Below are positions 23,708 through 36,300 of a DNA stretch of 64,000 nucleotides, in pieces. Source of the DNA: Anopheles merus. Taxonomy: Eukaryota; Arthropoda; Insecta; Diptera; Culicidae. The position numbers were made by a program, and so were the translations under genes. Each line of letters starts with the position of its first letter. Positions within the stretch are counted from its first letter, which is position 1. The stretch covers positions 1,676,834 to 1,740,833 of the forward strand of contig NC_054081.1 in NCBI RefSeq assembly GCF_017562075.2. Reading direction: 5' to 3'. The notes below the pieces were generated by a model that saw only the letters and a program-made list of their open reading frames with translations, did no database searches and was not told the origin of the DNA.

Positions 23708-23965
23708 CTAATCGTCCTGATCGCACCCCGTTAACCGCTCGGGGCTGTCGTCCTCGTACGGCTCAATCTTCGGCGTCCAGAAGAAGATGTAGTAGAGCGA
23801 GAGGAGCAGCGCGGCAAACGACACCGTGAACAGATAGATGCACACCACGATCACACGGACCCACTTGGGTTCCTCCTTTTTCTTCGCGAACATGCCACCG
23901 TCGGCCGTCTCGGCATCGCGGGCGTACAGCGGCTCGGCCGCCTTCTGGTCACCAACACCGTCCAT
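23708..23965 (-). CDS. INAF-motif small membrane protein, short paralogue
   Basis: A single-exon ORF of 85 residues from ATG at 23965. After a soluble N-terminus (residues 1-35), residues ~36-63 form one membrane span with the INAF signature: VCIYLFTVSFAALLLSLYYI, then FFWTPKIEP. The C-terminus is short and acidic. Spacing of the conserved VS, A, LSLYYIFFW and P residues matches the longer paralogue at 16427-17140 exactly. A role as a TRP-channel accessory protein is inferred from Drosophila inaF. The two genes share strand and order and probably arose by tandem duplication; the Drosophila inaF locus also encodes several such proteins. Confidence 0.85.
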   Translation of the reverse strand: MDGVGDQKAAEPLYARDAETADGGMFAKKKEEPKWVRVIVVCIYLFTVSFAALLLSLYYIFFWTPKIEPYEDDSPERLTGCDQDD

Positions 23966-25039
23966 CTTTGGAGAGCTGCTGCTGCTGCTACTACTGGCCT
24001 AGACTAGATGATTGTGTTGTGTCCTGCTGGACGGTTTGCACTGCACTAAGCCTGAGAGCTGTGGTTGGCCGCGTGGATCGTCCGCCACTGACTAGCCGCC
24101 TGCGTGAAACTCGCCGACGCCGACGACTGCCTGCGTACGTGTATGTATATGTGTGGGGGTGAATTTTCCGGACGACCAACGACCGGACATGTTTGCCAAA
24201 CGCGCCCCAAGTGAAAGTGATGCGACTGAGCGTCTCAATGTGCGACCTGTTACGCCACCGTGTGTCGTAATGCTCCCGACTTCAACGTGCGTGTGTGTGT
24301 GTGTGCGCAGATATTTCCCACGGGAGGAGGGTTTTTCGTCCTGCACTGCTTCGCAATCAATTAGGGAGAACTGTGGGTAGGGAAGGAGATCCGGCGGGGG
24401 GTGGGTAGAAGACCTTCACTGGCCAGGCTTCCTCACACAACACCGGAAGAATCCGGCGTTCCTGTGGTTATGGATTTAATCGGCTTTGCGACACGTTATG
24501 GCATCGGGCTCTCGAGTTCGCTTGCTGGACCGGAGACGGCAACGAAGCTTTAAACGTGCGTCATATGGCTCCTCGCATACGTGTGTGTGTGTCTTTCATT
24601 GTATGGCGCATGGTCGAAATTTTCCTCCTTATTGGTTTACATCTCTCTCTGCGGTGGCATTAGGGTAGGCTTTTTCCCGCACACACCCTTCGGAAGGTAT
24701 TAGATGGTGGCCTTCCGTCCGTCTGTCGAGTGTGTGGATTTGTTTAAAATTGTGTAACGGTCAGAAGACGGTTGGATTTTTTTTGAGAACGAGAGACAGA
24801 GAGAAAGAGACAGTAGCAGAGAGAGGTCAACGATGTGCGCCGAGAGAGATCGGATTGTGAGAGTAACGTTTTCTGCGCAGTACAGAGAGCAACGTAGATC
24901 AAGCATCGGGGTCCAACATCCAACCCAGACTGGAAGTAATTGCGCATCTCCAAACACGTGGATGGTTATTTTTTTAGAGAAGTTTGTATATATGAACACA
25001 GAAAATGTATAGAACACATGTATTACTATCTCAAATAAT
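23966..25039. other. Intergenic, upstream of the short INAF gene
   Basis: TG microsatellites near 24291-24305 and 24580-24592 and a GA-rich stretch near 24790-24825. No convincing ORF; start site not placed. Confidence 0.5.
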
Positions 25040-25760
25040 TTAGAAAAAGGAATAGATTTAGGACATATAAGCCTGGGATCAATTCCAGAAATGGCATGTT
25101 ATCGGTATTAATTTCAAGAATGGTGTGGGTTCAGAATATGTTTCTGGAATGCTCTGGATTTAGAATAATTTCCAGATTCAATATGGGTTCATGATCAGTT
25201 CCAGGATCAGGCTATCGATTAAGTGTTAATTCCTCAATACTTTGGGTTCCTGAAAGGTTCCAGCTACGTTATGTACTAGAACCAATTGAAGGAAGGCTAT
25301 GGGTTAAGGATCAGTTTGAGGGCCCGTATGGGTTTGGGATTAGTTCCAACGGTACAACACTGGGATCAATTTCAGGACCGGTATAAGGTAAGGATCAGTT
25401 CCAGGCCTGGAATGGTTCTGAGATATGTTCCAGGATCGGTATGGGTTGACGATCCGTTTTAGGAATGATATTGGTTCCTAAAACAGAACTATTTTCAGGA
25501 CAGGTACGGGTTTAATGTCAGTTGCAGACCCGGAATGGCTTTGGGGCCCTGGAACATGGACCGATTGGATTCAAGATCAGCTCTAGGAAAGGGTTGAGGA
25601 TCAGTTCAAGGAGTGGTATGAGATAAGAATAAGTTCCAGGATTGATGGATCGAGGAATCTGAATCATCTTAGATCCAGTAGCGTAGTAGTCTCAAAAATG
25701 TTGAAAGATATGGGTTTCGGATCAGTTTTAGTTCCAAAAACAAATGTGGGTGTATTCTAC
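25040..25760. repeat. Degenerate minisatellite, unit about 28-35 bp
   Basis: Diverged repeats built around GGATCAGTTCCAGGA and GGTATGGGTT(C/T) recur through the stretch with varying spacing. It resembles the two other hexamer-derived arrays of the window (10.3 and 29.7 kb) in being made of short GGA/TTCC-type words, but I found no flanking target duplication. Confidence 0.6.
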
Positions 25761-26523
25761 TCAGATCTTCCCCGAATTCGTCAGAACTTCTCTGTCCACG
25801 CTTCATGAACCTGTATCTGGAAAACCGCAATTGGGCTGACTCCGAAGATTATTGGCGATCGGGATTTTCTGGTCTCAATTGAAATGGAGTGTCGAGACAC
25901 ATTTAGCTATACATATTCCCACGTCAATGATCGTCGAAACGAATGCAGAAGATGTTGGCATATGTTGGCTGTGATTATCCTCATAAGGACGTAATGCGAG
26001 CCGAATGTTACACGAAGGTTATATGGATGCTTAGATGTTTGAAGGAGTTATCATTGATGAGACTGAGGACGATTTCTACGAGCCTGGACAGCAGGTATGC
26101 GCTCAAGCTTTAAAAAATAAGTCTCTTTAATTTTGGATGCACTACTTTCATACTGAAGTAGAGCCATATAGACTCAAGATTTCTACATAACTGACCAATG
26201 GAGTATCCATTCATGATCTTTTCGTGATTAGTTTCGATCGATACCAGTTTCCATCAAACGGAGGATGTTGAGAATGTCCTTGTTCAAATGCCAATGCATT
26301 TTGCTTTTTTTCATCATTTTTTGCGAACGACAAATAACTGTTCAGTAACGAGTTGCAGTTGAAAATAGTTGAAAATAGTTTTGTTTTATTGGAATCCGTT
26401 CCAAGTGTGAAATAATGCAATATATAATACGTAAAATCTTAAATCAAATATCTCATGTTCTGCAGTATGCAAATAAGTAATGCTTGAAATTCGTACGAAC
26501 GCCTTCGACTAAACCGCTTCATT
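25761..26523. other. Intergenic, downstream of the CACTA-derived gene
   Basis: AT-rich, without a recognisable gene. On the - strand an AATAAA hexamer at 26385-26390 lies about 135 bp past the stop codon of the CACTA-derived gene and is a plausible polyadenylation signal for it. Confidence 0.5.
26385..26390 (-). terminator. Candidate polyadenylation signal (AATAAA) of the CACTA-derived gene
   Basis: Motif and spacing only: about 135 bp beyond the TGA stop at 26524 on the same strand. Confidence 0.45.
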
Positions 26524-28946
26524 TCACGCCAGGTAGGTACCGGGCACAGGCACAAAGATGTATTCATCGCTCAGTTCGGTTTGCACCGCCGCAACCTTGC
26601 ACAACAGCATGCTGGGGGGGAAATCGCGCAGCACATGCTGTTCCAAGCTGTGCATGACGGCGGAGTAAATGTGCACTTCGGTCGAACAAAACGGATCGGA
26701 GAACGCCGGCACCTGGCTGGTGAAGGTGTACCCATGCACAACCAGACCCGAGTCCTCGAAGTTGGAGGCCCCTTCGTACATCACCACCGCGCCGGTATTG
26801 GTCAAGGCAAACTGGTCGCGGAAGTTCCGACGCAGCTGGAACCCGCGCCGAATGGTCGCGATCGTGTCGAGGCCGACCGTCCGCACCGACGGCACATCCT
26901 CGTCGGTCACATCCCAGCGCCGGTTCACCTCGACCTTCTGCAGCTCCAGCAGCCGGTGGATCGTCTGCGACAGACTGTACCCGGTGGAGTGCAGCAACCG
27001 TCTAGCGTCGCGCTGTCGGGGCACGAACGGGTAGGCCGAGATGGTGTGCAGCTCGCCGAACCGGCACGTCTCCTCGTACATGTGCAGCAGATGGTGCACG
27101 TTCAGGTTGACCAGCCGCGGGCTGTACACGGCCGCGTAGTCGTTCACGAAAATGTCCAGCAGTGCGGCCGCCATCTCCCACCTCGCTTTGTAGTACGAGC
27201 TCGACAACATCGTTACCGCCACAAACAGCAGCATGAAATGGCTGTACGCTGCATCGGGCAAGCGGCCCCGCAGCACGGCAAGCCCGGCAAACTGCAGGAA
27301 CGCCAGATGCTCCTCTGCCGTCCACACCGCCACGCAGCGCAGGTCGCGCAGCGTTCGTGCGTACCCGGTAGGCAGCTGCAGCCGCTCGAGATGGGCCGAG
27401 ATTGCCCGCTTCTGCGACGGCAGCAGCTTACAGTCGATGCCTTGGTAACCGTTCACCCACAACTGCAGCAGTTGGGGCAGCACGCCCAGCTCCGTCAGCT
27501 GCCGGCGTTCGGTCACCACGATGTCCAGGACGAGGTCGCAGTTTTCCAGATCGCGCAGCGGCGTCCAGTTGCTCACGTGCCCCGGGTAGTGCTCGGTACG
27601 AAACAGCGCGTCCGTGCGTGGTTCGCACGCCTGCCCTTGCTTGTAGTACACCAGCTTACCGTCCGTTTCCGGCACGGCGGTGCACTTGAGGCAGCAGTCG
27701 ATCCCGTCGCCATTGACACCTGAAACGAACGAAAGAAACACAGGGCACCATTAGGTACGTGCTGCGCATTGTACATCCAAGCGCCGGTTGCTCCAACCTA
27801 CCCTTGATAAAGGCACGGGCCGGCGTGTTAGCGATAATTGCCCGCAGACATACCCAGTACGTCTTGCCGCGTATGGTAAGTCCCTGCCGCTGCAGCTTGT
27901 TCATCTCGCCCACGAAGTGGCGCAGATATTCCTCGCCGCTGTCCGGCGCGGTGGCGCCACTGTATAGCGAAACCATCATCACGGGCGTGCCGGGCACGTT
28001 GTGCACCTTCATGAGCATCGTCCAGAGGTGGGTGCCATTGCGCAGTCGCTGACCGTTTACGCAAAAGTCCAGGATGAGACCTTCTTCGTTCGGCTGCACG
28101 AAGCTGCAATGCAGGAGGGGCCAATAAACTGGGGCGCTCGGTGTGCCAGTTGCCAGTATGCTTACCCATAGTGCGCTTGCAGGCTTTTGGCGATGCTCTG
28201 GTAGCACATGCGGCCTCCACTGATGGACACGATCTTGGACTTGAAGAAAGGCGACACCGGCGTGGCAGCGAAGGCCCGTGCATTGCGCGGCAATGCGAGC
28301 TGCGGTGCACACTGCCGCAAGTGACCCAGCAGCCGGTCCACTGTGCGATCGGGCACGCCATTTTCCACCACCCACAGCCGTAAGCCATCATCGAGCGAAG
28401 CGTCACCGTACGGGCGATCGATCTCGGACGCCTCGGGCGGCACCGCATCATCATCCGGCTCGCTGTCCCGCTCCACACTGCTGTACGGTACCACCCACTC
28501 CTCTTCCTCCTCTTCCTCCTCTTCCTCCGCTTCTGCTGCTGCTTCCTGCTGCTCTTCCATCGCACCCTCGTTCTCATCCGGCCGGGGAAGGTTGGCTACA
28601 AAATGAAAACAACATGCTTTACGGAAAGGCACATTGGCGGCGCTCTTCCACCACTAAACCCATTACCTGCCGCTTCCGTCTCCTCCGGTTCTGGAGCGAT
28701 CACGGCTGGAACGGGGTGGCGCGGTGCTCGCACCCTGCCACGGTGGGGTGCACAATGATACAATTTACGAAAACGCCGCTCGTAAGCTTGCGATCCACGG
28801 ATATACACCAGCCCGTTTCGCTTGACGGGTTCTTTCATCCATCGAAGATATGCATCCAAACTTGCATTCACTCTCGCTATCGCTCTCGCTATCGCACTGG
28901 CTTGATCTGGGTTTAGCACCCCCCGGAACGTTTTGTTGTCGCCCAT
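26524..28946 (-). CDS. CACTA-like transposase-derived protein, probably domesticated and catalytically inactive
   Basis: Four exons on the - strand: 28946-28667, 28595-28166, 28103-27802 and 27719-26524. All introns are GT-AG (62-82 bp) and the frame is continuous over 735 residues. Residues ~100-130 are a Glu-rich run. From ~220 onward the protein follows the animal CACTA/EnSpm-like transposase pattern: a DFCVNGQRL block, MKVHNVPGTPVM, IIANTPARAFIKG, a CCLKC zinc-type pair, a FRTEHYPGH block and NLNVHHLLHMYEE with SAYPF in the C-terminal domain. In active relatives, as I recall them, the first block reads VDG and the second CDAPARA. Here Asn253 and Asn329 replace those acidic residues. No flanking terminal repeats were seen, and an intact four-exon frame after loss of the likely active site argues for a host-retained protein. 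No function is proposed. Confidence 0.75.
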
Positions 28947-29639
28947 TTTCGAATGTTTACAGTTTTATGATGCACTTTCAACTGCTCGCACGGGATCGAC
29001 GGACGAGTATGGGCACACGAAACGGCAGGTGACACCGGATGCATCCGTCTGACAGATTGGTCGAGCCGAGTCGAGCCAGCAAACATGGAGGCTTTTCAAT
29101 TTTGAACGCGTAATCCGCTATCGACGCAATATTCAGATTATAAACGCTTTTTCGTTTGCTAGCAGTAAATATTTTTCCTTTATTTTTAGTTTTTTCTATG
29201 TAAGTGCGTTCAAAGCTGATGCCATTTCTTAAATGGAAAAAAACAGCAACAAAAACTTTCTACGTTTTGCGCATTGTTTACACCGAAATGCATCTTATGA
29301 CAGTGGCAGCTTGTTTACACCTGCAAAACCTGCAAAATTGTATGGAGTTGATAGTTCGATCGAACCTATTTTGCTGATTTGATGTTGCCGCTTGCGATTT
29401 TATTTCAATAATCAAGGTTTAAAATCAAATAAGTCAAATTATTACCCTTATCTAGAAACAACAATATCACACAAAAATACCTCAAAAAGATAGAAAATTA
29501 AGAAAACTCATTTCTTGCCGCATGCGGCGAATCTCTAGCCGTTCCCGTACGCGTATATTCGAGTTACGTAGATCCCTGAGGATCTCATGAATCGCGTATC
29601 TTCAACTAGTGACTATAGTGACGGGTAAAGTTGGCAAAA
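28947..29639. other. Divergent intergenic region, CACTA-derived gene (-) / COQ6 (+)
   Basis: Starts of the two genes are about 1.36 kb apart. The left half is AT-rich with no gene; the right half (from about 29650) is a minisatellite described separately. Promoters of both genes should lie here, but no start-site motif was convincing. Confidence 0.5.
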
Positions 29640-29649
29640 ATCTGAAGTC

Positions 29650-30115
29650 CACTCCGATCCGACTCTGATAATTTTGGAACCGACTCCGGAAGGTAGGTCC
29701 GCCCAGCAATATCCGGAGTCGTCCGTAGTCGTTCGAAGTCGTTGGGAGTCGGAGTCATTGCGATCCCGACTCTGGATGACTTCGATCGGCTCTGGACGAC
29801 TTCGAATAACTCTGATTCCAGTCGACTCTGGCCGACTCCAGACGACTCCGTTCTACTCTGGACGACTTCGAATACCTCTGATTCCAATCGAATCTGGACG
29901 ACTTTGGACGACTCCGATCGGCTCTGGACAACTCCGAATAACTCTGATTCCAGTCGACTCTGGCCGACTCCGAACGACTCCGAATCCAAACGACTCCTAA
30001 TGACTCCTAATCTGAACGACTCCGGGCGACTCCTAACGACACCGTTTGGAACTAGTTGTTCCCATTTTTCCGGAGTCGTAATCGGACTAGAAATAGCCGG
30101 AGTCGAATCGGAGTC
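29650..30115. repeat. GACTCC-type minisatellite upstream of COQ6
   Basis: An array of variants of GACTC(C/T)GGACGACT. A larger block beginning CGATCGGCTCTGGAC recurs at about 29783 and 29919, a ~136 bp higher-order period. The array ends roughly 190 bp before the COQ6 start codon. ORFs across it on both strands (about 110-190 codons) are artefacts of a stop-poor repeat. Confidence 0.8.
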
Positions 30116-30304
30116 GTGTGTGCGCTCCAAAGAGCACATCGCTAGTACAGACTGTAAATTCGGTGTTATGTGCACACTACACTGCCAATCTGGCTTATCG
30201 TGCTGTCAGTTGGTGCTATAAAACCCCCGACACCTGTCAAACGCCTCCCGAGCTGTCAGCGCGCTGCAGCCTTTTGTTTTGTTATTGTGCAGTTCGAAAC
30301 GAAA

Positions 30305-33300
30305 ATGAACCGGCTGTTCTGTACAACTCTGGTGAAATACTCGCCCCGCAATGCGATTGTACCGAGCCGGGCCGTCCAGTGGCCTCGCACCCTGGCGCAA
30401 TCGGCCAGCAACCGGCATGCAAATACGGAATCGACCACAGCGGACGCCCAGCACTACGACATCATCATCGTCGGCGGTGGGATGGTCGGCACTGCACTGG
30501 CCTGTGCATTGGGTAAGCTAGGCAAAACGGGCGGAAAAGAACCCTCAAATCCACGCTAACCACCGATTCGATGGGATGTCTCGAGCAGGCAAAAACTCCC
30601 GGCTGCAGAACAAAAACATCCTGCTGCTGGAGGCAGCGGCCGGGTTTAAGCAACCCTCCACCGAGCAGTACAGCAACCGGGTGTCGGCGATCAGCAAGGG
30701 CACCTACCGGCTGATGCGGACGATTGGCGCGTGGGAGGAGATCGAGCACACCCGGGTCAAGCCGGTGCTGAAGATGCAGGTCTGGGACGCCTGCTCGGAC
30801 GCGCTGATCACGTTCAACTACGACGACTTTGCCGAAAACATCTCCTGGATCGTGGAGAACGATGTGCTGCTGGCCAGCATCTACCGCCAGCTGGAGGGCG
30901 TCCCGAACGTGCGTGTGCGCTACTCCTCGAAGCTTGCCAGCTGCGAGCTGATACGGGACGGAGCGGACCGCAGCACCGTACGGCTGGCCGACGGCGAGAC
31001 GCTCAAATGCGACCTGCTGGTAAGTGACATACCACTTACACCCTCATGTATTTGTGCATTTGTTATCCCGCCTATCCCTTTATAAAATGAAAAAGACATT
31101 GCAAGACCGGAGGATGTGGTCCAAGTCATGATAACGCACTCCACTCGTGCAGGTCTTTGTTCTTTGCCATTTTTGCACTGGAGATGAGCATCTAGGCCCT
31201 AAAATGGTTATACGAGTCTATCAATCCAAGGTCGGACAGATATTTTTAGTGATATCGCATGTTTATTTATTTATATAATTTTTTACTTATTTATTTATTT
31301 AAAATCGACCGCCTGAGTGGCTTAACACAAAGTGACCGTAAAGTACTAAATGCTAGTTGTTGAGAGGAAATAAGGTTGACGGGTACAGATTACATGGACT
31401 GGAGAGAGAGACATTGGACACTGGGACATTGAAGTGAAATAAGTGGCAGAAGTTGTTGAAAGACGATAGAGCACGAAGAAAAGGATCGTTTCGAAACGTA
31501 GCGGGTCTGGCGGGATGGGATAGATAGGGGAGATCTGTCACAAAGACGACGAGAAGGGGCATAGAGAGGAATGGCGGATAGAAGGGGATGGGACATCAAG
31601 CTCATTTAACGGGAGAGCTGAGATGAAACTTGCACGGGCATGTGGGCATGGGGCAATGGGGAGTCGACAACGGCGACAAAGGAATAGAATATGAAGGAAG
31701 GAATTGATGAGAACCCAGAAGGAAGCGTCGAACAGCCACACAAGTCTATTTACACTGGACACTCTTCATTATGGCCATCGTTTTTGAGCCTGGAGGGGAC
31801 CAAGCAGCCAGGACCCAGCAGCAGTACAGAGACTTCAAGCATAGGGGGTCGCGAATTTCGCACGTGAGGCTTATAATAAGTCCTAGTGACGTATTGGCTT
31901 TGTTGATGACATGATAGACATGTGTATTAAAAGACAGCTTCTCGTCCAGCGACACAACCCGATCCCTTTACCAACGAAACTCGACGTATCAAACAGGAAG
32001 TAGCTGAACGGAATCAACGCGCATCTGATAAACAAAATAACGCAAAAAAATTTTGGACAAAGGTGAAGGCCATTATTGTTACATCAAACTCAGCACAGTT
32101 TAGAGATTACCACAGTCAGTAGACAAGGGCATAGAGAGGGGGCAATCTTGACGTCGTTGGCGTACAGCAGACAGCCAGAGGGAGGTAGTATAGAGGTATA
32201 ATCATTAACAAATAAAAGGAAAAGGAGGGGACTAAGAACGCTTCCTAGAGGGACTCCAGAGAAGCTCACGAAAGAATCTAGCAAGCAGGACGAGCAGGAG
32301 GAATCTTCCGCACAGATAGGACCTAAACCATGACAGTAATTGACCTCGGATACCGAGTCTTTCGAGTGTGGCAATCAGAAAGTCAAGAGATAAACTGTAG
32401 AAGGCAGTCTTAAAGTCCGTGTTTGGGGTCCAGATATCGTATTTGAGAGAACAGAGGACCCAAGACAAAAATATTGATGTATATTGATGTCTTCCCACGT
32501 CCGTCAGGACAAAAACTTCGTGGTTTTTGTTGACGACGGGTTGAAGTTTCACGCTCGTGTGCGCCGTCTGCGGTTATTCTCCATTTGCTATTCAGTACAG
32601 CAGCGGATTGTGTGCCAGACCATGATGTTTCTATTTTTAAACTGTTAAAAGCCCTATTGCCAGGATATCCGGACAAAGGCAGATGTCATCATGATCATAA
32701 TGTTGATACCCGTGGGCACCCTGGAACCACCCTGGAACCACCCGTGGGTACCAATGATCTAAACAGTGGTGCCTGGCCCTACCAGCATCCAGTTATAGCT
32801 CTTACCTAAACCCTTATCTTACAGAGCAACACACGCTTATTTCGCACTACATGCTGTAGTGCGCTAAGGCTTTTTTATTCTACCCTTAAGAATGTCCAGG
32901 TCCTTGCCCAGCTCGTCCAACCGCTTCAGGATGGCTTTCTGGTTGTCCTCGAGCGTTTTGAGCGCCCCGGCGTTAGTGTTAGAAGTGCGCGCCCCCGGCA
33001 TGACCGGCGGCATCGTGTCGGGCCGCATCGCACCGTGCGGGTGCTCCGAGATGGTGCGCTTTTTGTTGACCGTTTTGAAGTGCTTCCGGCGCAGCGTGAC
33101 GGCCCCGTCGTCGTCCGCATCGTCCAGCAGGAAGCGGTTGAACGTTTGCATGTTCCGGTAGGTGCGTCGGCGCTTGATCGATTGGTTGCGTTCGCGCCGC
33201 TCCGCCACCAGCTTGTAGATCGAGGTGATGAGCTCCCGCGGAATCTGTGTGCAGAATGGGGAGAGAAAAGAGAGGGGTTGAAAATGTTCCGCGCTACATT

Positions 33301-36300
33301 CGCATTCGCCAGCACTATTCGTACCCGCTTCTCGCGCGGATCGTTCGGCTTGACGCGAAAGTGTAACCGGCAGCGGGACGTCTTCAGCAGCGCGATCTTC
33401 TGAAAGATGGCCCAGATGCGGATCGGCGCTTTGCGCAGCAGGCGCGAAAACATGAGACTCTCCAGCCGGGAAATCAGTTCCGCCTGGCGGGACAGCCGGT
33501 CGAGCCCGGCCGACTGCTGCAGCCCCTGGATGTCGCTGACGGCCAGACCGACCAGCAGATTGGTCAGGATGACCGTCACCAGCAGGACGAACGCGAGAAA
33601 CATGCCGTGCGCGGTGGCGGGGTACTCGATCTTCAGATTCTCCCCGTAGAAGATGTCCTCGAACTCGAGCTCGCCCGCCATCATCACGATCGTTTTCAGC
33701 AGCGAGCGCGGTATCTCCTTGAACGCGATGTAGTTCGGGAACAGCACGCAGAAGCTGAGCCCGAACGCGACCAGCAGGCAGCAGTAGGCCATCAGAAATT
33801 TGGAAAAGTTTACCGCCACTGTAAAGAAAGACACGTTTATAAGACGGTATTTCAATCTTTGGGCGCTCTAAGCTCGAACGGAGACCACACTCTTACCGGT
33901 GGTGAACATCTGCACGTACAGGCCGAATATGGGAAACCGGCCCACCAACATCATCAGCTCGAGCCAGGCCAGAAAGATGACGACGGCCGCCACATGGTGC
34001 TGCCAGTTCATAATGGCGTTCGATTCGTTCAGTGTGTTGTGCTAGGAGGATGCGCAACGCAAAGAGAAACAGTTGTATTAAAGGTACTTGAAGACGGTAA
34101 AACATATTTTAAAGAGATACTTTAGTCAAAACGATAATGAAAAATATCAGTAAAGGCTGCCCCACAGACAAAACTCAGAGCAAAGTCAGGTTTCAATGAC
34201 ACAGATAAGTGAAGAATCAATACAAAAGCTCTACACCAATTAACAAACGTTTATGCAAATGTGGAAGATTACCATTGCCATACTCAGTGCTGTCAAATGT
34301 CATGAGCATCACGAGATATTCACCAACGAAAACAATGAACATATGCGTGATGCTCATTGCTGATACTCAATGAAAGTACTTTATGACATGCCAAACACGA
34401 CATGCGAGTGCTTGAGTCAACCGCGATACTAAGCTTAATGCCGTCACAAGCATAATCATGACTTTTTCTGGCTGTGAACAGTACTGCCAATTGTCACTGT
34501 TTCAGTCACCAACACTCATGACTGAAAACGAAGATCAAATCAGCTGACGTGCACAAGTGGGATTATCAGAACTGAGACTCAAACAGTATGAGGATCAATT
34601 ATATGCTTGGTGACAATTTTTTTAGCATCCAACTCTTGGTCACTCACTTGGTCACGCTTGGGACCACATGTCAAGTATATTTCAAGAATGTCGTGATGAT
34701 CACTGACAGAAAATGTCGCCACCAAGTGACTGACAAAGAGTTGCTTGCACACAATGTCACCAATCATGTGATGGACGCAACAACTGTTTGAGTCTCATCT
34801 CTGATCATCACAGTAGAGCTCGTAACGCTGACATGATTTTGTTTCAGTCGGAATTTGTCATGACTATGTCAGTGACATTTTGCAGAACTGATATCAGTAA
34901 AAAAAAGTCATGACATAATGACTGCCCAAGCGTTGGGTGCAAAAATGTCACGAAGCAAAAATGTCATGCATTGATCATACCAATCGGTTTGAGTATCACC
35001 TCTGATTATCACAGTTGAGTACGTGACGCTGACATGGATTTTGTTTCAGTCAGATTTTTTATAACGTTGACAGTGACATTTTGCAGCGTTTTGCTATTAC
35101 CATATTAGTTTTACGGAAGTTATTTTTATAATAAGAAAATCTTTCTGGTTCAAATTAAGCTTAAACTTGATAGATATGGTGAAGTTAGAGGTGCCCAGTG
35201 TGCTCAGGCCACATGAAGGATCTTGGAGTCATACTCGACACTAAGTTGAGATTTGAGCGATGAAGTAAATGAGGCGATCCGATCATCTGTTAGGACTCTT
35301 GCATCGATCAGCAAAGCAATTCAAAGATCCAGTCTGTATCAAGTAACTTCACTGCAGTGCTGTACGTCCCGTAATTACAAAACTGTCAAGAATTGGACTC
35401 TAATCGCTACAACAGGCACGTGTGCTTCGTAAGACCTTTCACCAGTACTCACCGTGCAGAGAAAAATGCCGATCACGATGCTCCACTGCAGCCAGTTCTC
35501 CCAGTAGCGGACGTAGCTGACGAAGCCGTGCATCATCTGGAAGATCTCCTTCGTCAGCAGCACCAGGTTGAACAGGATGATGACGTACCCGACCGCCGGT
35601 ATGTAGGCGGGCAGCGGGCACGGCTCTGCCCGGCAGTCGCGCACGTACACCCCGAGCACGTACGCGGTAAACAGCAGCACGAACAGCCCGTGGTAGAACA
35701 GGCTGAAGATGAAAAACTTCCGTATCCGGCGCCACTTGAGCAGCAGGAACGTTTCGCAGAGCGGATGCTTCAGGATGCGCTTCTGGCCCACCTCGATGAA
35801 CGCGAGCAGCAGCTCCGTCTCGCCGCGGTCGTTGTTCGGCACCAGCAGCCGAAAGTCCAGCCGTATCTCGCAGTCCACGTCGCCGATCTCGTGTATGCTG
35901 TTCACGCTGATCGCCGCATCGAGCTTGTCCACGTAGCGCGGTATTATCTCCGGCGTGCGGCGTATGATGAACGACAGCGCCGATACGCCACCGTTCGTGC
36001 GCGCCGTTATGTCCGCACCGTACTCGATCAGCATGTACACGCACGTGCTGAACTCGTTCAGTGCGGCAATGTGCAGCGGCGTGTAGCCGAAGTTGTCCGC
36101 CCGGTTCACGTCCACCTTCGCCTTCAGCAGGCTGAGCGTGCAGTCCCAAAACCGGGACTCCTTCACGATCGAGGCGTGCAGGGCGGTGCGCCCGTCCCGG
36201 TAGATCGCGTGCACGTCGGCCCGCTGGGCGATCAGGTACGTGACGGTTTCGTGGCACTGGGACAGGCAGGCCAGGTGCAGCGGCGTCTGCTGGTCCCGGT

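Noticed and set aside
26581..27723. A 380-codon + strand ORF rich in His, Gln and Arg
   Set aside because: Antisense shadow of exon 4 of the CACTA-derived gene, which has conserved motifs and splice sites on the other strand.
29606..30221. ORFs of 108-189 codons on both strands
   Set aside because: Translation of the GACTCC minisatellite.
34268..35103. ATTACCAT at both sides of MITE copy 2 as a target-site duplication
   Set aside because: Exact 8 bp match, but it does not abut the inverted repeat ends (9 bp gap on one side), so it may be chance; reported only as a note.
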